A DNA stretch of 60,285 bases, taken from NCBI GenBank assembly GCA_015655335.1, contig JAATFF010000060.1:1-60285 (forward strand), written 5' to 3'. The position numbers were made by a program, and so were the translations under genes. Shown piece after piece: positions 16,399-25,510 of the stretch (position 1 is its first letter; each line of letters begins with the position of its first letter). The notes under the pieces are model-generated. The model was not told where the DNA came from, did not search any database, and saw only the letters and a program-made list of their open reading frames with translations. The DNA comes from Lysobacterales bacterium. GTDB lineage: Bacteria > Pseudomonadota > Gammaproteobacteria > Xanthomonadales > Rhodanobacteraceae.

Positions 16399-17624
16399 CG
16401 GAAAGACTCCATGCTGTCTTGTGCTTTGGATTCCAGCTTGGCGATGACGCCGCGATGCACTTCGTCCGGACCATCCGCCAGACGCAATATGCGTGCGTAG
16501 GCGAATAATTGCGTAAGCGGGAAATCGTCGGAGAGGCCGGCGCCACCATGAATCTGTATAGCGGTGTCGGCGGCGTGTTGCGCGACGGCGGGAACCACCA
16601 CTTTGATCTGCGAGATCAAGCTCAACGCGGCCTTGGGGCCGTGCGTGTCGAGCGTCCACGCAGTCTTCAACGTCAGCAGGCGCGCCTGTTCGATGGCCAT
16701 GCGCAAGTTCGCCACGATATCGGGATTACCGCCCAGTTCTGCCAACGGCTTGCCGAATGCCACACGCGAGCGAGCACGTTTGCACAGCAACGACAATGCA
16801 CGTTCCGCCGCACCGATCGCGCGCATGCAATGGTGCACGCGTCCCGGCCCCAGCCTTCCTTGCGCGATCTCGAAGCCGCGACCCGGTCCGAGAATGATGT
16901 TGGCGATCGGCACGCGCACATCGGTAAAACTCAACTCGCCGTGTCCGGAAGGTTCGTCGTAGGTATGAAACACCGGCAGCATGCGTTCGATCTTCACGCC
17001 CGGAGCGTCAAGCGGACAGATCACCATCGCATGCCGTCGATACGGTTCGGCTTCCGGATGGCTGAGGCCCATGAAAATGACGAAGCGGCAATGCGGATGT
17101 CCGGCGCCGGTGGTCCACCATTTGCGGCCGTTGAGCACGACGTGATCGCCGTCGATGCGCGCAGTGGCCTGCATGTTGGTGGCGTCGGACGACGCCACGT
17201 CCGGTTCGGTCATGCCGAAGCCTGAGCGAATCTCGCCCGCCAGCAACGGCTTCAGCCAGCGCTCGCGCTGCTCATCGCTGCCGTAGCGATGCAGCACTTC
17301 CATGTTGCCGGTGTCCGGGGCGCTGCAGTTGAACACTTCGGGCGCGATGAACGAGTGGCCCATGATCTCTGCCAGCGGCGCGTAGTCCAGGTTGCTCAAG
17401 CCGGCGCCGTGTTCGGCGTCGGGCAAGAACAGATTCCATAGTCCGGCGGCGCGCGCCTTGTGCTTGAGCGTTTCCATGATCGCCGGCTGCCGCCATGCGC
17501 GATGATCGGCGCTTCCCGTCAGTTCGGCGGCGTAGACGGGCTCTGCCGGCACTACCTCATCGCGCATGAAGCGCGTAAGGCGTTCGATCAGGGCCTGGGT
17601 GCGTTCGGAAGGGGCGAAATCCAT
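16395..17624 (-). CDS. Acyl-CoA dehydrogenase family protein (ACAD11/LvaC-like)
   Basis: A 409-residue flavoprotein. It has the N-terminal helical domain, the [17 protein letters not shown] flavin/substrate-binding segment, [11 protein letters not shown], the arginine-rich helical block [29 protein letters not shown], and C-terminal [34 protein letters not shown]. The DGPDEVH ending is characteristic of the ACAD10/11 branch, rather than a standard GT(S)EI-type base. It is first in the operon, directly downstream of the LysR-type operator. With the kinase it may convert phosphorylated hydroxyacyl-CoA to enoyl-CoA. Confidence 0.92.
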   Translation of the reverse strand: MDFAPSERTQALIERLTRFMRDEVVPAEPVYAAELTGSADHRAWRQPAIMETLKHKARAAGLWNLFLPDAEHGAGLSNLDYAPLAEIMGHSFIAPEVFNCSAPDTGNMEVLHRYGSDEQRERWLKPLLAGEIRSGFGMTEPDVASSDATNMQATARIDGDHVVLNGRKWWTTGAGHPHCRFVIFMGLSHPEAEPYRRHAMVICPLDAPGVKIERMLPVFHTYDEPSGHGELSFTDVRVPIANIILGPGRGFEIAQGRLGPGRVHHCMRAIGAAERALSLLCKRARSRVAFGKPLAELGGNPDIVANLRMAIEQARLLTLKTAWTLDTHGPKAALSLISQIKVVVPAVAQHAADTAIQIHGGAGLSDDFPLTQLFAYARILRLADGPDEVHRGVIAKLESKAQDSMESFR

Positions 17625-17674
17625 AGGCTTCTCTCCGGAATCCGTTCAGCCTACGCCCTTCGGAAGGGATTAAT

Positions 17675-17708
17675 AAAATGAATATGTCTTATAGGTACAT
17701 ATCATTTT
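17675..17708. promoter_or_regulatory. Inverted-repeat operator between the LysR gene and the catabolic operon
   Basis: AAAATGAATATGT (17675-17687) faces ACATATCATTTT (17697-17708). The arms match except for one extra A, giving an AT-rich dyad centred near 17692. It lies in the 154-bp divergent region between the acyl-CoA dehydrogenase start (17624) and the LysR start (17779). A T-N11-A-like dyad at this location is the expected binding site of the LysR protein itself. Confidence 0.65.
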
Positions 17709-17778
17709 CATGCATGGGTTGACGTATCCTTGGGCGGACTCTGAAACCCTATCGCCGAGCCACCGAGAACACCGCGTC

Positions 17779-18693
17779 ATGGATCGCACCGAGAGCCGTA
17801 TCGACCTTAATTTGTTTCGCGTATTGGATGCGATCTATACCTATGGCGGCGTCAGCGCGGCGGCGCGCGTGCTGCACCTTACCCAGCCGGCTGTCACACA
17901 TGCGTTGAAACGGTTGCGCGATCACCTGGGCGATCCGCTGTTCGTGCGCCAAGGCAACCGACTGCTGCCCACGGAGAAAGTGCGCACCATGATGCCTTCC
18001 GTGCAGGCGCATCTGGAGGGATTGCATGCCAGCGCGCATGCACAGCCACGATTCGATCCGGCGCGATTGGAGCTGGAATTCACGATCGGCTTTCGCGACA
18101 TCCTGGAATCGATCGCGCTGCCGGCTTTATTCAAGCAAATCGAGCGGGAGGCACCGCATGTGCGCGTGGTAAGCCACCGTATTGCCGCCGTTGATGTCGA
18201 GCGCGAATTGCGGGCGGGAACCTTGAACCTCGTAGTCGATCGTCCTTTACGTGCCGGTGCGCAGATTGTGCGTCAGCATCTGGCGGACGAAACCTTGGTA
18301 GTGGTGATGCGTGTCGGCCATCCGCTGTCATCGCAGTTGAAGCGCAGCGACTATCTCGCCGCCCAACACGTGACGGTTTCGCCGCTTGGCGAGGCCAGCG
18401 CACTGGATATGCTGCTCAACCAGAGTGGTACCTTTCGTGAGGTTCGCCTGGTCTGTCAGCATTATTTTTCGGCGTGTCAAATCGCGTCGAGCACGGACTT
18501 GTTGATGACGGTGCCGCGCTCGTATGCGATCCATTTGTCCACGTTGTTGCCGATCGCGGTGTTGCCGTTGCCGATCAAGCTCAAAGCGATCCCGATACTT
18601 GCGTATTGGCATGCATCGACAAATGACGACCCCGCTCACGCATGGTTTCGGCAGTGCGTGGTCGATGCTATTGGCAGCGGCATTGCCGCGTGA
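17779..18693 (+). CDS. LysR-family transcriptional regulator, divergent from the acyl-CoA dehydrogenase operon
   Basis: A 304-residue LysR protein. The N-terminal winged HTH is DLNLFRVLDAIYTYGGVSAAARVLHLTQPAVTHALKRLRDHLGDPLFVR, and the C-terminal type II binding-protein effector domain starts near residue 95. ATG 17779 gives MDRTESRIDLNLF, where the HTH begins at the usual distance; the in-frame ATG at 17710 lies inside the inverted repeat. It probably regulates the divergent operon through the site at 17675-17708 in response to a pathway intermediate. The effector cannot be deduced. Confidence 0.92.
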   Translation: MDRTESRIDLNLFRVLDAIYTYGGVSAAARVLHLTQPAVTHALKRLRDHLGDPLFVRQGNRLLPTEKVRTMMPSVQAHLEGLHASAHAQPRFDPARLELEFTIGFRDILESIALPALFKQIEREAPHVRVVSHRIAAVDVERELRAGTLNLVVDRPLRAGAQIVRQHLADETLVVVMRVGHPLSSQLKRSDYLAAQHVTVSPLGEASALDMLLNQSGTFREVRLVCQHYFSACQIASSTDLLMTVPRSYAIHLSTLLPIAVLPLPIKLKAIPILAYWHASTNDDPAHAWFRQCVVDAIGSGIAA

Positions 18694-18729
18694 TGGGGCA
18701 GGCCGGCGTGTTTGTCGGCCGAAGAAAAG

Positions 18730-21360
18730 CTAGTCTTTCTCTTGGTCCACCGGCGCGTGTTCATGGTGCTCGGCTATCACGTGCCGCTCATGCAGCTCTT
18801 CGCTGGTATTGAGCACTTCGGCAGGTGCCTCCGGTGCGGTGTCCAGCTCGGGCGTACGCGCTGATTCTTTCTCGCTGTCGCCACCGGTGATCTTGAGAAT
18901 CGAATGGCGCATTTCGCGGGCGAGAATCACGCGAGCATCGCGCACCATATCTTCCAGTGCGGCGTCGTAGTCGAGCTTGCCGTTGTCGTCGGTCCAAACC
19001 ACACGACCTTCGCGCAACTTCTGGATAAAGCCACGGAACAGTGCTTTGTCGAAGAACTCTGGCGCAGACGGTTCGCTCAATAGGCTGAGGCGCTGCGCGG
19101 TAAGCGTGCAGACGTTTTCCAGCTCGGCTGAGGTGATCGTGTGCGGTCCGTTCTTCACCAAAGCGGCGATGGCGATGTAATAGCGCTCGAACGCCTGGAT
19201 CAGGCTGCGCCCGATGACCTTGAGCTGATAAGCGGCGTCGTCCTGGCCGGGGCTGCGTTCCAGCACGCGGCCTTCGCCGGTGGATTCCAGCAAGCCGCGA
19301 CGCACGAAGAAATCGATAGTCGCTTGCAGTTGCGCGCCGAAACCTTCGTTATCCCACGGCAGGAACAGCTCGCCTTGAATAAAGGGATAGATGATGCGGC
19401 CCAAGCGAAGAATCGAGGCGCGTGACATGCGGCGGTTGTTGAGGAAGCAACAGGCAACCCACGCGGCAGCAGCGGTGATGTGCAGCACATTGTTACGGAA
19501 GTAACTCAGCAACACCGCCTGTTCGCTTTCCACGGTGAGTACGTCGCCAAGAGGGTGACGCACGCGCGTGATCCAACCCATTTGTTCGCCGTAGCCGACG
19601 ATCGCAGCCGGGTCCATGGGCGTAAGTGTCATGCGATCGGAATAGGGCAGCTCTTCGAGCAATGCCTTCATCAACTCCAGCTGCGCTAGCAGATCGTTTT
19701 CCGCCATCGCGTGCTTGGGCGTTGCCAGCAACGCGAGTGCAAGCAGGTTGATGGGATTGACGTCCGCAGCGCGATTGATATTGATCTGGATTTTTTCCGC
19801 CAGCTGGTCGACGACGGTGTTCAGCCATTCTGGCTTGGCATTCGGGTCGATCGTGGCTTCGCGCCAGTTGCTGGCCGCAGCGTCGAGCAGAGGATTGAGC
19901 TCGATCGGCTCGCCGAAGTTGAGCGCGACATGGCCATAGCGCTGGCGCAATACACCCAGGCCACGCAGCAGGCCGATCAGCGATTCTTTTTCTTTCGGTT
20001 TGCCGGAAAGCTCGCCGATATAGCTTTTGCCTTCCATCAACTTTTCGTAGCCGATGTAAACCGGCTGGAACAACACGGGGCGGCGCGGCGCGCGCAGATA
20101 CGCACGCACGGTCATCGCCAACATGCCGGCGCGGGGCGCGAGCAGACGGCCGGTGCGCGAGCGTCCGCCTTCGATGAAGTATTCCATCGGCACGCCGCGA
20201 TCGATCAACTGCGCGACGTATTCGTTGAACACCACCGGATACAGCGCATTGCCTTTGAAACTGCGGCGCAGGAAGAATGCGCCGCCGCGACGAAGGATGG
20301 GGCCGATCAGCGGCAGGTTGAGGTTCACGCCCGCCGCGATATGCGGCACGACCACGCCCGATACATGCAGCTGATAGGACATCAGCAGATAGTCGGCGTG
20401 GCTGCGGTGGCTGGGTGCGTAAACCACTTCGTAGCCGGGCGCGGCAGCGCGGGCTTTGTCGAAGTGGTGCATGGTGATGCCGTCGTATAGCTTGTTCCAG
20501 AAGTTGCGCAGCAGGAACGAGGCTGATCGCACCACCGGATGCGAGTAGTCGGCGGCGATCTCCATCGCCATTTTCTGCGCGCGCTCCCAGGATTTGCCGT
20601 AGCTGATGTTTTCCTTGGTGGCCGTGGTGGCGATGGCGGCGCGCACGGGTTCGGCGTTCAGCACCGCATCGACAACGGTACGGCGGTGCGAAAGGTCCGG
20701 CCCGATCACTGCCGCGCGAATACGACGGAAGTGGGTGCGCAGCACGCGCGCCATCTTGCGTGCGAAGCGTTCCGGACGAATGTCGCCTTCTTCGTTGAAG
20801 ACCGCACGTAGCGATACCGGTGCGGAGAAGTGCACCACGGTGTCGCGGCCGTTGAGCAGCAACGCGAGCATGCGCCGGAAGCGGCCGACCATCACCCAGT
20901 TTTCCGAGAACAGTACGCTGAACCAGCCGCTTTCGCGCGTGGGTGCACGGCCGACGTAGATCGAGACTGGCACGATCTGGATATCGCGGTCGGGAAATCC
21001 TTCCAGTGAGCGCACGAGTTGGCCGAGCGGTTCGTTCGGCGAACGCTGACGATTGCGTCCGAATAACCAGCCGTCGCGACGTGCCAGCGCAAAGACCGAA
21101 CGCCGCCGGCGCGTGTTGGGCAGCGGCTGCATCGGACTTGGTAGGCCGGCCTCGCGGCAGGCGCGGTCCAGGATCAGCGCATCGGAAAAACCGTCGCGCT
21201 CGATCACGTAGCAAACGGGCGCATCGCCCTGCAGCAAGCCGGCCGGTTCGGCCGGGTCGCGGCGGATGCGTACCCAGGGTTCAAGCAGGTGGCCTGCAAG
21301 GTTGAACCACCAGGGCGCGCGGCTGCGGTAGCTGGATTCCGCGGTCGTCATAGTCGGCAT
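18730..21360 (-). CDS. plsB: Glycerol-3-phosphate 1-O-acyltransferase PlsB
   Basis: An 876-residue membrane-associated acyltransferase, slightly longer than E. coli PlsB (about 807). The four GPAT motifs are present: HX4D in APSHRSHADYLL (H318, D323), GAFFLRRSFKGN, the YFIEGGRSRTGRLL block and VFQPVYIGYEKL. It transfers acyl groups from acyl-ACP/acyl-CoA to the sn-1 position of glycerol-3-phosphate, the first step of phospholipid synthesis. The extra length is mostly an acidic C-terminal tail after DSEKESARTPELD. The lipoprotein gene upstream ends 29 bp before this start, so they are probably co-transcribed. ATG 21351 is an alternative start. Confidence 0.96.
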   Translation of the reverse strand: MPTMTTAESSYRSRAPWWFNLAGHLLEPWVRIRRDPAEPAGLLQGDAPVCYVIERDGFSDALILDRACREAGLPSPMQPLPNTRRRRSVFALARRDGWLFGRNRQRSPNEPLGQLVRSLEGFPDRDIQIVPVSIYVGRAPTRESGWFSVLFSENWVMVGRFRRMLALLLNGRDTVVHFSAPVSLRAVFNEEGDIRPERFARKMARVLRTHFRRIRAAVIGPDLSHRRTVVDAVLNAEPVRAAIATTATKENISYGKSWERAQKMAMEIAADYSHPVVRSASFLLRNFWNKLYDGITMHHFDKARAAAPGYEVVYAPSHRSHADYLLMSYQLHVSGVVVPHIAAGVNLNLPLIGPILRRGGAFFLRRSFKGNALYPVVFNEYVAQLIDRGVPMEYFIEGGRSRTGRLLAPRAGMLAMTVRAYLRAPRRPVLFQPVYIGYEKLMEGKSYIGELSGKPKEKESLIGLLRGLGVLRQRYGHVALNFGEPIELNPLLDAAASNWREATIDPNAKPEWLNTVVDQLAEKIQININRAADVNPINLLALALLATPKHAMAENDLLAQLELMKALLEELPYSDRMTLTPMDPAAIVGYGEQMGWITRVRHPLGDVLTVESEQAVLLSYFRNNVLHITAAAAWVACCFLNNRRMSRASILRLGRIIYPFIQGELFLPWDNEGFGAQLQATIDFFVRRGLLESTGEGRVLERSPGQDDAAYQLKVIGRSLIQAFERYYIAIAALVKNGPHTITSAELENVCTLTAQRLSLLSEPSAPEFFDKALFRGFIQKLREGRVVWTDDNGKLDYDAALEDMVRDARVILAREMRHSILKITGGDSEKESARTPELDTAPEAPAEVLNTSEELHERHVIAEHHEHAPVDQEKD

Positions 21361-21389
21361 CTGCGTATTCTACCGTTACCGGCTTAAGT

Positions 21390-22364
21390 TCAAGGCTTTA
21401 CCGGGAGCGTGCTGGCCGTGGACGTGCTGCTAGCCGGCGCAGGGGCGCTAGCTGCCGGTGCGGGCGCAGTACTGCTTGGGGCAGGTGCGGGATGCAGCAG
21501 CTGCTCATGCTGAGCGCGTTCGCTGTTGATCAGATCCTGGCTGTACCAGCGGCCATCGACCAGCAGCAGTTGCGAATCGGTACTGAGCGGCTTACCAAGC
21601 AGCGTGTAATCGACCTTCACGTGAGCTTGATGGTGATCGATGCCTACCGTGGTGACCTTCACCGAATCCAGGGTGTCGTCGACCGAAAGTCCGTAGATCG
21701 CCAGCAACTGCTTGATACCGCCGTATGCGGTCGAATACGCCTTCATCGCGGTATCGAAGTCCATGTTTTGCAGCTGGTCCGGGCTCTTGAGATCGAGCTG
21801 GCGTGTCGTGACCACCACCACGCCGACCGCCTGCTTGGCCTTGTCCTGATCGAACCACGGCGTCTGCTGAGCCCACGGCAGCAAGACGTTGAGCGCATCG
21901 CGGGCCTGCTGCTTCTGGTTTTCCGTCAGCGCCTTGTTCTGCGCGATGCCGGTGGTGAGGATGGCCTGGCCGATGCCGATCATCACGGGCAGCTGGTCGT
22001 GATACTGCTGGTCCATCTGCACCAGCTTCGGTTTCAGTTGGTCGTAGAGCGCGGTCTCCGCATTCGGAGCGGTGAGCTGCTGGATGGCGAGGGTGAAACG
22101 GGCGCGATCCTCATCTGTAATCGGACGCTGGTCGGGTCGCTGGTGCGGCCAGTCGGTACGCAGGTTGGCGTAGTCGGCGGGCGGAAGGGCGTGTTTCCAG
22201 AAGCCGGCAAAATCGCCGCTCTTGATGAGCGTCACAGATTGCTGCACGGCTGCTTCCGGGGTATCGCCTCCGGGCATGGCGGCGGTCTCTTCCTTGTTGT
22301 GGCAGGCGACCAATACGAGCATCGCCAGAAACAGCGCGATACGGCCAAGTGTCTGAAAACGCAT
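21390..22364 (-). CDS. Lipoprotein of unknown function, upstream of plsB
   Basis: A 324-residue protein. ATG 22364 gives a lipoprotein signal with lipobox LVLVAC (about residue 20), then a polar CHNKEE start. The body is mostly helical (TPEAAVQQSVTLIKSGDFAGFWKHALPPADYANL...), with a C-terminal beta segment (HVKVDYTLLGKPLSTDSQLLLVDGRWYSQDLI) like small NTF2/DUF4878-type folds. The tail is a low-complexity Ala/Pro/Ser stretch. I do not recognise the family with confidence. It may be an envelope protein co-expressed with phospholipid synthesis; the only evidence is its position ahead of plsB. Confidence 0.75.
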   Translation of the reverse strand: MRFQTLGRIALFLAMLVLVACHNKEETAAMPGGDTPEAAVQQSVTLIKSGDFAGFWKHALPPADYANLRTDWPHQRPDQRPITDEDRARFTLAIQQLTAPNAETALYDQLKPKLVQMDQQYHDQLPVMIGIGQAILTTGIAQNKALTENQKQQARDALNVLLPWAQQTPWFDQDKAKQAVGVVVVTTRQLDLKSPDQLQNMDFDTAMKAYSTAYGGIKQLLAIYGLSVDDTLDSVKVTTVGIDHHQAHVKVDYTLLGKPLSTDSQLLLVDGRWYSQDLINSERAQHEQLLHPAPAPSSTAPAPAASAPAPASSTSTASTLPVKP

Positions 22365-22622
22365 GGAATATCTCACGTGAGAGGGCGGTGACTTGCCGAC
22401 CTGGCAAGCGACGATACGGCGGCGCACGTCGGGTGCGCCGTGCATCTTAAAAGAAAACCCCACGGGCGTTGGGCCTCGCGGGGTCATGCCGGCAGTGCCG
22501 GAAGGGAAATGGCCATGCCTGCAGAAATTGGAGGTCAGCAGGATCCGGCGGATGCCATCATACGGGTCTGCTGAAGCTCAAGCAATACTTTAGATATAAT
22601 CATCTAACTTATTGATATTTAA

Positions 22623-23519
22623 TCAATCAATACGCAAGGCGTTGATCTTCTGTTGCCGCCGCTGGTCGCGCGGGGTGCCCCATTCGTTGTTGAACAACGC
22701 CGGCTCCCACGATCCATAGGTCGGATTGGGCAACACGAACCAGCGGCTGCCGATCCAACCCATATACGGCGCGATGGCCTGGGAGCGACCCGCTTCGGTA
22801 TTGCTGAGCACGGTGACGAAATCGCCGAGCTGGTCGCCGAACTGCATCAGCACGCGATAGTGCTGGCTGACCAGCTGGCGGCGGCAGTTTTTCTCGGTGC
22901 CGACTTGATCGCAGTCGCGCAGGATGGTGCCCAGGCCCAAAAACGCCTGCGGACCGGAGACCGGGAAACCCACTTTTCGCAGGTTGTCGATGGTCGCTGT
23001 GTCCAGATCCTGCGCACGGTTGGAGATATAGATCACCGCGACGCCATGCTTGGCCGCGAATTGCGTAAACGCGACCGCACCGGGTAACGCACGCGCGTGT
23101 TCTTCCTTGCACCATGCAGCCCAGTCGGCTTCGTTGTACTCGCCGCCGTTGCGGACCAGTCGCGCCTGGTAGGGCGAGTTGTCGAGCACGGTTTCGTCGA
23201 TATCCAGAATCACCGCTGGCTTCAGGCCCTTGTAAGGCGCGATGCGGTCGTCCTTGGGCAGCGCATCCCACTCCTTGTCCTTCAGCGCAGCAAGCAGTTG
23301 CGATTGCGCATTGCGGAAGGTTTCCAGATAGATGAGGTCGTGCTCGGGCGCGGTCTGTGTCCAGGCGACGGCGTTGAGATTGTCGTCGGCGGAGACAGCG
23401 GCCGGCGCAGGTGCGGCAACGTTAGCGGCGGCCGCTGGAGCGGAAGAGTGCGGCGCCTGACTGGCGCAACCGCAAAGCAGGAGCAACGAGCCCACGAGTA
23501 CGGGCAAAGACTTGGACAT
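22623..23519 (-). CDS. 5'-nucleotidase, lipoprotein e(P4) family (HAD acid phosphatase)
   Basis: A 298-residue outer-membrane-type lipoprotein acid phosphatase. The signal has lipobox LLCGC (C17 by the ATG 23519 start), preceded by an AGGGTG ribosome site. HAD motif I is DIDETVLDNSPY. The e(P4) group follows with WAAWCKEEHARALPGAV, motif II region VIYISNRAQD, and FGDQLGDF as the acidic motif. The Haemophilus homologue dephosphorylates NMN and nucleoside monophosphates at the cell surface for NAD precursor uptake. It is divergent from the AI-2E permease gene, with 50 bp between starts. Downstream (22585-22622) is an AT-rich stretch with no visible terminator. Confidence 0.9.
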   Translation of the reverse strand: MSKSLPVLVGSLLLLCGCASQAPHSSAPAAAANVAAPAPAAVSADDNLNAVAWTQTAPEHDLIYLETFRNAQSQLLAALKDKEWDALPKDDRIAPYKGLKPAVILDIDETVLDNSPYQARLVRNGGEYNEADWAAWCKEEHARALPGAVAFTQFAAKHGVAVIYISNRAQDLDTATIDNLRKVGFPVSGPQAFLGLGTILRDCDQVGTEKNCRRQLVSQHYRVLMQFGDQLGDFVTVLSNTEAGRSQAIAPYMGWIGSRWFVLPNPTYGSWEPALFNNEWGTPRDQRRQQKINALRID

Positions 23520-23569
23520 GGAACACCCTGTGAAAGAAAAACGATGTCTGCAGAGCATGAGCGAAGTTT

Positions 23570-24634
23570 ATGACAGACTTGCCGATATTCGGGTCAACCG
23601 CCAAGGCGATCACCGTGCCTGCACTCTTGGACTCCGTCCGCGGCGTTCGTGTCACCAGCTATATCCTGGCCGGTTTCGCACTGCTGCTGATGCTACTGCT
23701 GCGCTTGCTGCCTGCTTTATTCGCCGGCTTGTTGGTCTACGAATTGGTGCACGCGATGACGCCGCTGCTAGGGCGCCGCATTTCCGGCGAGCGTGCGCGC
23801 CTGGTCGTGGTGACGGTGCTCGGTGTCGTGGTGGTGGGTTTGCTGACACTGCTGGTGATCGGCCTCATCGGCTTCTTCCGCAACGAGATCGGCAATCCGG
23901 ATCTGTTGTGGCAGCAGCAATTGATGCCCTTGGTTGAAAAAGCCCGGCAGCAGTTGCCAGCCGCGCTGACGGGCTGGTTGCCGGACAGCGTGGACGAATT
24001 GCGCGTGATGGCGTTGGACCTCACGCGCAAACATGCCTTGAGCTTGCAAATGGCCGGCAAGGAAACCGCACGTGTGCTGGTTCGCATCATCATCGGCCTG
24101 GTGCTTGGCGCGCTGGTGGCGCTTAATCGTGAGCGGCCGCCGCATCAGGTTGGCCCGTTGGCGGCGGCGCTAGGGGAGCGCTGTCAGCACTTGGCCGAAG
24201 CCTTCCACAACATCGTATTTGCGCAGATCAAGATTTCGCTGATCAACACCGTGGCAACCGCGATCTTTCTGCTTGGCGTGCTCCCCTTGATGGGTATTCA
24301 CGTGCCGCTGTCCAAGACGCTGGTGGTGGTCACGTTCCTCGCGGGTTTGCTGCCGGTGATCGGCAATCTGATTTCCAACACGGCGGTAACGATCGCTGCG
24401 CTATCGGTATCGGCGTGGGTGGCGGTGGCCGCGCTGGGCTTCCTGATCGTGATTCACAAGCTGGAGTATTTCCTCAACGCGCGCATCATCGGTACGCAGA
24501 TCCGCGCTCGTTCGTGGGAGCTGCTGGTGGCGATGTTGGCGATGGAAGCGGCATTCGGATTGGCCGGGTTGATTGCCGCACCGATTTACTACGCGTATTT
24601 GAAGAGCGAGCTTGAGACCGAGGGCATGGTTTGA
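23570..24634 (+). CDS. AI-2E/TqsA-family membrane permease
   Basis: A 354-residue inner-membrane protein with seven or eight hydrophobic segments arranged as in the PF01594 family. There are two N-terminal segments, a pair at about 80-105, a soluble helical loop (about 110-165, LPDSVDELRVMALDLTRKHALSL), and the C-terminal block AQIKISLINTVATAIFLLGV to LIAAPIYYAYLKSELE. The conserved LEYFLNARIIG is present. The family name comes from an AI-2 exporter; many members instead act as sodium/proton antiporters or have unknown substrates. No quorum-sensing genes are nearby. Confidence 0.88.
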   Translation: MTDLPIFGSTAKAITVPALLDSVRGVRVTSYILAGFALLLMLLLRLLPALFAGLLVYELVHAMTPLLGRRISGERARLVVVTVLGVVVVGLLTLLVIGLIGFFRNEIGNPDLLWQQQLMPLVEKARQQLPAALTGWLPDSVDELRVMALDLTRKHALSLQMAGKETARVLVRIIIGLVLGALVALNRERPPHQVGPLAAALGERCQHLAEAFHNIVFAQIKISLINTVATAIFLLGVLPLMGIHVPLSKTLVVVTFLAGLLPVIGNLISNTAVTIAALSVSAWVAVAALGFLIVIHKLEYFLNARIIGTQIRARSWELLVAMLAMEAAFGLAGLIAAPIYYAYLKSELETEGMV

Positions 24635-24668
24635 AGCTTTTCTTCCCGTATAAGCACGACAAATCGAC

Positions 24669-24778
24669 TCCCTCCCCTGCGAAGTAGGGGAGGGTTGAGG
24701 TGGGGTTACACAGTCTTGCGCTGAGGCCAGTACGAGCTACCCCCTCCTAACCTCCCCCTACGATGTAGGGGGAGGGAC
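24669..24778. repeat. Paired inverted stem-loop repeat (REP/BIME-like), CTCCCC type
   Basis: Two hairpins in opposite orientation fill the gap between the AI-2E permease gene and bluB. The first has CCCTCCCCT (24670-24678) pairing with AGGGGAGGG (24686-24694). The second has CTCCCCCTA (24752-24760) pairing with TAGGGGGAG (24766-24774). The flanks GGTTGAGGTGGGG and CCCCTCCTAACC are also related as inverted copies. The whole element is therefore a large imperfect palindrome. This is the layout of dispersed repetitive extragenic palindromes in Xanthomonadales. It may also terminate both converging genes. Confidence 0.8.
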
Positions 24779-24784
24779 AGGTGC

Positions 24785-25501
24785 CTAAGCCTTGGGCGCT
24801 AGAGGGTCTACTTCGCGCACTGCAGTCATCAGTGCTTCGTTCTCCACGACGTGATCCCAGGTATTGCCGTGAACCAATTGTTCCAGCGGAATACGTGCGC
24901 GCCAGCCGGCGATTTCAAGCTCCGGCCGCGGTAGAAATTCGCTGACGTGACCCAGGCACAAATAGGCCACCGGCTGCACATGCGCAGGCAGTCCCAATGT
25001 GGCGGCCAATTGCGCCGGATCGACGATGCTCACCCAGCCCACGCCGATGCCTTCGGCGCGCGCCGCAAGCCATAGATTCTGCACCGCAAGGCACGTGCTG
25101 AAGAGATCGGTCTCCAGCATGGTGTTGCGGCCGAGCACATGCGGGCCGCCGCGTTGGCGGTCGCAGGTGATGCAAAGATTGATCGGGCTATCGACGATGC
25201 CTTCCAGCTTCAGGCGGCGGTAGAGCGCGGCGCGTTCGTCCGTGTAGTGGACGGCCGCTTCGGCGTTGGCCTGGTCGTAAAGCGCTTTGACGGCGCGCTT
25301 TATCTCGATGCTGTCGATAACGAGAAAATCCCACGGCTGCATGAAACCGACCGAAGGAGCGTGATGCGCAGCGCGCAGCATGCGCGCGAGTACATCGGGC
25401 GCGATGGGATCGGGCAGAAACTGCGAGCGCACGTCGCGGCGCTCGCGAATGGCCCGATACAGCCCTTCGCGTTGCTCGTCCGGAAAACCGTGTGGGTTCA
25501 T
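24785..25501 (-). CDS. bluB: 5,6-dimethylbenzimidazole synthase BluB
   Basis: A 238-residue flavin-destructase of the nitroreductase fold. The BluB-specific blocks are all visible: RERRDVRSQFLPDPI, RAAHHAPSVGFMQPWDFLVI, YRRLKLEGIVDSPINLCITCDR, and DLFSTCLAVQNLWLAARAEGIGVGWVSI. The enzyme fragments FMNH2 with oxygen to give DMB, the lower ligand of cobalamin. The start has GAGGTGAT just upstream and lies 9 bp after the rep stop, so it is the second gene of a rep-bluB transcript. No other cobalamin gene is in the window, so it may serve lower-ligand remodelling of imported corrinoids. Confidence 0.93.
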   Translation of the reverse strand: MNPHGFPDEQREGLYRAIRERRDVRSQFLPDPIAPDVLARMLRAAHHAPSVGFMQPWDFLVIDSIEIKRAVKALYDQANAEAAVHYTDERAALYRRLKLEGIVDSPINLCITCDRQRGGPHVLGRNTMLETDLFSTCLAVQNLWLAARAEGIGVGWVSIVDPAQLAATLGLPAHVQPVAYLCLGHVSEFLPRPELEIAGWRARIPLEQLVHGNTWDHVVENEALMTAVREVDPLAPKA

Positions 25502-25510
25502 ACCATCACC

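Noticed and set aside
19493-21214. 573-codon minus-strand frame within plsB
   Set aside because: It is another frame of the same strand inside the well-supported PlsB coding region, with very arginine-rich nonsense composition.
24669-24778. Repeat considered as a CRISPR remnant
   Set aside because: There are only two inverted hairpin units and no regularly spaced direct repeats or spacers; no cas genes are near.
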